A DNA stretch of 49,169 nt from Clostridia bacterium (lineage in GTDB: Bacteria > Bacillota > Clostridia > Oscillospirales > Acutalibacteraceae). Position 1 is the stretch's first letter. Each line of letters begins with the position of its first letter. The notes beneath the pieces were generated by a model that did not search any database, was not told the DNA's origin, and saw nothing but the letters and a program-made list of their open reading frames with translations. The stretch lies in contig JAFQWA010000024.1 in assembly GCA_017407705.1 (NCBI GenBank), positions 1-49,169 of the forward strand. The letters are read 5' to 3'. Below are positions 44,259 through 49,169 of the stretch, piece by piece. A program made the translations under genes and the position numbers.

Positions 44259-45482
44259 TTATTTAAAGAGTTCAACTGTTTGAGTCTTGCCGTCGGTAAG
44301 GCTGATCTTGTAGCTCTGCAGGATATCCTTCTGCACATAAACATAAATGTTGTTATCCTTAATATAGCTGCTGATACTTGCCTTTGTTCTTGACAAGCTT
44401 ATGGGAGTAGTTCCAACTGCCTTTACCTCACCTGATGCAGCGTTCATTGAATGAAGCTTGGTTTCTTCGGTTACAAAGAACAGTGTGTCACTTGTTGCTG
44501 TAAGTGCCATAGCACTCTCGTGAGCAACGGTCAGCTTTGCGGTTGCAACGTCAATGCAGTAAAGCTTAGCGAAGCTTCCCATAGAGTTTACAGAGTTGAT
44601 ATACAGCTTACCGCTGGTTAAAGCACCGTAAACACCGTTAGTATTTTCAGGTAATGTCAGCAGCTTGCTGGTTGACTTATCCTCTACCTTGAAAGCAACT
44701 ATACTCTCGGTAACACCTGATGTTGTTTCTTTTTTCTCTATATAGTAAACGTAGTTCTTATCGGCATAAAGAACACGCTGACTTTCTCCTGCCGCAAAGA
44801 AATCACTTGCTGTATTAGCACTGGGGCCAATGTTCTTAGCCATAATATTGTAGAAGCTTTCATAAGAAGTCCAGAAGCCTTGTGTACCGTAGATAGAGAA
44901 TGAGCGCTCAAGGGCTTTCACATATCCCTTATCGTCTGCCTCACCGTAGATAACAACACCCTCGCAGGGCTTAACGTCAAAATTAACTTTAACGTCAATT
45001 CTACCCTCAGTCTTATCATCAATGATGCTTACGTCATTTATCTTATACTCACTAACAGCAGCGTTTGTGCCGTTAAACAAGAAACGGTCCAACCAAAACT
45101 CAGCAAATGTTTCGGGGGCTTTACTTTTTTCAGTACGCACACCGCCCATAGTCTGATTAATAACGGTTCTTACGGAAGTTACAACTGAATCCAGACCTGA
45201 CTGTGAACTGAGAGTAACCTCAACGGCTGAACCTGAAGCAATACCCGCATTTTTAATTGCTGATGCGTCAAGCACCTTACCGTCTTCCATAACAGTATAA
45301 GCACTACCGTCCTCAGTGATAAACAAAACGCCCTTATATGTAGGCTCGTTATCCTTATTACCGCCGCCGATAACACCACCGTTATCTCCTCTGTTTGATA
45401 AAACAACTGCAACTATAACAACAGCCGCAACAACTACCAGTGCTATTATTGCTAAAACACTTTTTTTCTTTAAGAAATTCAT
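44259..45482 (-). CDS. Membrane-anchored extracytoplasmic protein of unknown function
   Basis: 407 residues. One N-terminal membrane segment (SVLAIIALVVVAAVVIVAVVL, about 8-28) preceded by KKK anchors it, with a Gly/Asp-rich linker outside. The region about 45-240 has no recognised domain. The C-terminal half has repeated short beta units (VLYADKNYVYYIEKK, SIVAFKVEDKSTSKLLTLPE, YGALTSGKLYINSV, KLYCIDVATAKLTV, TLFFVTEETKLHSMNAASGEV), which suggests a beta-propeller like the DUF5050 type. The anchor has no lipobox. AAGGAG precedes the ATG. It is a single gene with its own promoter and terminator. I do not recognise it; a surface sensor or binding protein is only a guess. Confidence 0.75.
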   Translation of the reverse strand: MNFLKKKSVLAIIALVVVAAVVIVAVVLSNRGDNGGVIGGGNKDNEPTYKGVLFITEDGSAYTVMEDGKVLDASAIKNAGIASGSAVEVTLSSQSGLDSVVTSVRTVINQTMGGVRTEKSKAPETFAEFWLDRFLFNGTNAAVSEYKINDVSIIDDKTEGRIDVKVNFDVKPCEGVVIYGEADDKGYVKALERSFSIYGTQGFWTSYESFYNIMAKNIGPSANTASDFFAAGESQRVLYADKNYVYYIEKKETTSGVTESIVAFKVEDKSTSKLLTLPENTNGVYGALTSGKLYINSVNSMGSFAKLYCIDVATAKLTVAHESAMALTATSDTLFFVTEETKLHSMNAASGEVKAVGTTPISLSRTKASISSYIKDNNIYVYVQKDILQSYKISLTDGKTQTVELFK

Positions 45483-45522
45483 TATGTCTGCTCCTTACAG
45501 TATATTTATAGCATATATTATA

Positions 45523-45551
45523 ACTGTAAAATAAAACAACGTTTTTGTCAA
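45523..45551 (-). promoter_or_regulatory. Promoter of the membrane-anchored unknown gene
   Basis: TTGACA (45551-45546) and TACAGT (45528-45523) are 17 bases apart on the minus strand. A TATAAT six bases further downstream is a stronger -10 but lacks a -35 at the right distance. Confidence 0.55.
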
Positions 45552-45571
45552 GTAATTTAATAATAAACTTG

Positions 45572-45600
45572 TTGATTTATATCAGTTTATAGGTTAAAAT
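45572..45600 (+). promoter_or_regulatory. Promoter of the RlmL-like methyltransferase gene
   Basis: TTGATT (45572-45577) and TAAAAT (45595-45600) are 17 bases apart. Transcription would start near 45607, after the ATG at 45602, which supports the TTG start at 45632. Confidence 0.6.
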
Positions 45601-45631
45601 TATGGTATATGAATTTAAGAGGAATGATAAT

Positions 45632-46744
45632 TTGAAATTTGTTGCACCCTGCCTCTTCGGTATTGAAGGGCTTTTATCAGATGAACTAAAGCTTATGGGC
45701 GCTAAAAATGTTGTAGCAGAGAACGGACGTGTTGTGTTCGAAGGCGATGACAACATTCTTGCCGCCGCTAATATTAAAAGCAGATTTGCCGAAAGAATAC
45801 TTATTTTGATCGGCAGCTTTAAAGCAACCACCTTTACCCAGCTTTTTGAAAATGTGAAAAATCTGCCTTTTGAAAAGTATATCGGCAAACGTCACGCATT
45901 CCCCGTTAAGGGCTGGTCACTGCACTCTACCCTCCACTCCATACCCGACTGTCAGTCGATCATCAAAAAGGCTGTGGTGGAGCGTCTTAAATCCAAGTAT
46001 AACATTGATTGGTTTGAGGAAACGGGTACAAAGTATCAGCTGCAGTTTTCTATTTTGAAGGATAACGTTAGCATTATGCTGGATACATCGGGTGAAGGGT
46101 TGCACAAGCGTGGGTACCGTGCGGTAAGCAACGGTGCTCCCATTAAGGAAACTCTTGCAGCGGCTATGGCATATATTGCAAGGATTTACCCCGACACCAA
46201 GCTTTACGACCCCTGCTGCGGATCCGGTACTGTTCTGATTGAGGCGGCTATGATAGCCAACAATATTGCTCCTGGATTAAAACGTGGCTTTGCCGCTGAG
46301 GCTTATTCATTTATTGACCAATCAGTGTTCAAAACTCAGCGTGATATTGCTTTGTCCGAGATTAAAAGATCCCCCGACTTTATGGCTTACGGCACTGATA
46401 TTGACCCACAAGCAGTTGCTTTGTGCAAGAAAAACGCACAGCTTGCGGGAGTTGCTGATTGCATTGAGGTATCGGTAGCGGATATAAAGGATTTTGCTCC
46501 CAAAACCGAGCGTGGACTTATCATTACTAACCCACCCTACGGTGAGAGGCTGCTGGATATAAAATCCGCTCACGAAATATATAAAGTTATGGGCCAGCGG
46601 TTTGAAAAGAAAAAAGGGTATAAATACTACGTTATTTCCCCTGAAGAGCAGTTTGAAACTCTCTTTGGCAGAGTGGCAGATAAACGGCGTAAATTATACA
46701 ACGGTATGATAAAGTGTCAGCTGTATATGTATTTCCGTGCATAA
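45632..46744 (+). CDS. THUMP-domain class I RNA methyltransferase, RlmL/YpsC-type
   Basis: 370 residues from the TTG at 45632. The N-terminal part has a ferredoxin-like and THUMP region (FVAPCLFGIEGLLSDELK, then VKGWSLHSTLHSIPDCQSIIKKAVVERL). The Rossmann methyltransferase shows LYDPCCGSGTVLIEAAMIANNIAPG (motif I) and the catalytic TNPPYGERL. These proteins make N2-methylguanosine in 23S rRNA (position 2445 in Escherichia coli); the exact site here is not known. The frame has an ATG at 45602, but it lies at or before the predicted transcription start, while AAGAGG stands nine bases before the TTG, and MKFVAPCLFG matches family N-termini. The lipid kinase gene follows after 15 bases. Confidence 0.88.
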   Translation: MKFVAPCLFGIEGLLSDELKLMGAKNVVAENGRVVFEGDDNILAAANIKSRFAERILILIGSFKATTFTQLFENVKNLPFEKYIGKRHAFPVKGWSLHSTLHSIPDCQSIIKKAVVERLKSKYNIDWFEETGTKYQLQFSILKDNVSIMLDTSGEGLHKRGYRAVSNGAPIKETLAAAMAYIARIYPDTKLYDPCCGSGTVLIEAAMIANNIAPGLKRGFAAEAYSFIDQSVFKTQRDIALSEIKRSPDFMAYGTDIDPQAVALCKKNAQLAGVADCIEVSVADIKDFAPKTERGLIITNPPYGERLLDIKSAHEIYKVMGQRFEKKKGYKYYVISPEEQFETLFGRVADKRRKLYNGMIKCQLYMYFRA

Positions 46745-46759
46745 TGGAGGATGTTTGAA

Positions 46760-47731
46760 ATGAAGCATATTTTTATTATCAACCCTATTGCAGGTAACAA
46801 AAAGGCAGATAATGTTATTCCCAAAATTGAAAGCTATTTTAAAACTCACGGCGGCAGCTATGAGATAGTTTTCTCAGAATATGCACACCACGCCACCGAC
46901 ATTGCCAGAGAGTTTTGTAAAACCGGTGAGCAGCTTCGTATTTACGCCTGCGGCGGTGACGGTACGCTGTTTGACGTGTTAAACGGTGCAGTGGGCTACG
47001 ATAATGCTGAAGTGGGTGTTATCCCCTGCGGTTCAGGAAACGACTTTTTAAAGACCTACTCGGATTTTGACAGCTTTTATGACATTGCAGGTCAGGTAAA
47101 CGGTTCATCAGTGCCCACTGATCTTATTAAGTTCGAGGATAAATACTCAATAAATATATGCTCCATGGGACTGGACGCTGAGGTGGTAAACCACAAAAAC
47201 CATATGCGTTTTCTCACCAAAATATCAGGTAGCTTTGCCTACACCTTCTCGGTTTTCACTGCATTTTTGTTTAACATAAGAAACCGATTTACCGTAACTG
47301 TTGACGATGAAGAGCCTATCAAAGGAGATTTCCTGTTCACCGTTGCAGCCAACGGCAAGTTTTACGGCGGCGGATATATGCCCGCTCCTGACGCATCTAC
47401 CACCGATGGTTTAATGGACGTGGTGCTGATAAAAACCGTATCCCGACTGAGAATACTTACCTTACTGGGCAAATACCGTAGAGGTGAGCATATACATATT
47501 ACCGACCTTTGCAAAATCAAGCTTGCTAAAAAGCTGGTGGTTGAGGGTGAAAAGGAAATGTCGGTTAATTTAGATGGTGAGATATTCCGCAGAAACAAGG
47601 CTGTTTTTGAAATAGTAGAGGATGCAGTAAAATTCATTGTTCCTTCGGTGGTTACTGTAAAGGACCCTGAATTTTCCGATAAAAATAAACGTAAAAATCA
47701 AAAAACCGCTGTGGCGTTGGACGTGGAATAA
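46760..47731 (+). CDS. Diacylglycerol kinase-like lipid kinase (YegS/BmrU family)
   Basis: 323 residues. The DAGK catalytic domain comes first: IFIINPIAGNKKADNV, then the glycine-rich ATP loop in YACGGDGTLFDVLNG and VIPCGSGNDFLKTY. The C-terminal domain shows CSMGLDAEVV, FTVAANGKFYGGGYMPAPDASTTDGLMDVVLI and the ending VEGEKEMSVNLDGEIF. It phosphorylates diacylglycerol or a similar lipid at the inner face of the membrane; in Bacillus DgkB recycles diacylglycerol from lipoteichoic acid synthesis. An ATG at 46751 is one base from GGAGG, too near; the ATG at 46760 has correct spacing and gives MKHIFIINPIAG. It is second in the operon with the methyltransferase. Confidence 0.92.
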   Translation: MKHIFIINPIAGNKKADNVIPKIESYFKTHGGSYEIVFSEYAHHATDIAREFCKTGEQLRIYACGGDGTLFDVLNGAVGYDNAEVGVIPCGSGNDFLKTYSDFDSFYDIAGQVNGSSVPTDLIKFEDKYSINICSMGLDAEVVNHKNHMRFLTKISGSFAYTFSVFTAFLFNIRNRFTVTVDDEEPIKGDFLFTVAANGKFYGGGYMPAPDASTTDGLMDVVLIKTVSRLRILTLLGKYRRGEHIHITDLCKIKLAKKLVVEGEKEMSVNLDGEIFRRNKAVFEIVEDAVKFIVPSVVTVKDPEFSDKNKRKNQKTAVALDVE

Positions 47732-47773
47732 TGTTAACAAATTTTAAATTTTGAAAAAATGTCATAAAACCCC

Positions 47774-47801
47774 TTGATTTTTACATAAAATAAGGTACAA
47801 T
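47774..47801 (+). promoter_or_regulatory. Sigma-A promoter of groES-groL
   Basis: TTGATT (47774-47779), a 16-base spacer and TACAAT (47796-47801). Transcription would start near 47808, at the left edge of the CIRCE operator. Confidence 0.7.
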
Positions 47802-47806
47802 TATAA

Positions 47807-47833
47807 TTAGCACTCGGAGTTTTAGAGTGCTAA
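47807..47833 (+). promoter_or_regulatory. CIRCE operator (HrcA binding site)
   Basis: TTAGCACTC, nine bases, GAGTGCTAA: both arms match the CIRCE consensus exactly. It overlaps the expected transcription start and lies 49 bases before groES, so the operon should be repressed by HrcA and induced by heat. hrcA is not in the window. Confidence 0.98.

Positions 47834-49169
<1,336 letters not shown>

Noticed and set aside
44117..44344. 75-codon minus-strand ORF over the palindromic element
   Set aside because: It runs through a terminator and the palindrome, lacks a ribosome binding site and overlaps the end of the membrane-anchored gene in another frame.

Overview
The window looks like a chromosomal segment of a spore-forming member of the Clostridia, most likely from the Ruminococcaceae/Oscillospiraceae side of the Eubacteriales. 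This rests on spoVS and whiA, AddAB in place of RecBCD, a T-box in front of alaS, a CIRCE-controlled groESL operon, HprK/P, strong AGGAGG-type ribosome binding sites and A/T-rich sigma-A promoters. A bile-salt-hydrolase-like enzyme and a cohesin-like exported protein would fit a gut or rumen anaerobe, but that is inference. I see no rRNA, tRNA, insertion sequence, phage gene or CRISPR array. Almost everything is housekeeping sequence, packed tightly.

Layout. 1-880 (-) is the N-terminal part of an exported cohesin-like protein cut by the left edge, followed by a flavin-reductase-like gene (-). 1690-9748 (+) is an operon of hprK, a ROK glucokinase, murB, rapZ, whiA and dnaE. It meets head-on an operon on the other strand (15513-9749): an orphan family-5 solute-binding lipoprotein, a YloU-like Asp23 protein, fakA and recG. 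The dnaE and recG stop codons are directly adjacent. 15736-17451 (+) is a lipoprotein distantly like GxGYxYP proteins; it shares a perfect bidirectional terminator with spoVS (-). addB-addA follow (-). A small Asn/Gln-rich protein (+, 25003-25344) sits alone. On the minus strand come rsmD-coaD-coiled-coil protein, then HIT-apt-XRE-comEC-holA-RNase M5-like-uvrC downstream of alaS. alaS has a textbook promoter and a T-box leader.

The right third is mainly plus strand: a TtcA-like tRNA thiolase, an ABC exporter cassette (one ATPase and two paralogous large permeases whose genes overlap by 155 bp in different frames), a choloylglycine-hydrolase-family enzyme, an unknown membrane-anchored protein (-), an RlmL-type rRNA methyltransferase, a YegS-like lipid kinase, and CIRCE-groES-groL running off the right edge.

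The genes combine carbon-status sensing and glucose phosphorylation (HprK, glucokinase), wall precursor synthesis (MurB), DNA replication and repair (DnaE, HolA, RecG, AddAB, UvrC), translation quality (AlaRS, RsmD, RlmL-like, TtcA-like) and sporulation or envelope functions (SpoVS, WhiA, Asp23-like). I found no convincing wholly new multi-gene system. The most unusual points are the dual-coding repeat linking the two permeases, a ComEC whose C-terminal hydrolase domain has lost its metal motif, the orphan Asn/Gln-rich protein, an orphan binding protein leading the fakA-recG operon, and a terminator placed against the ribosome binding site of the bile-salt-hydrolase-like gene.
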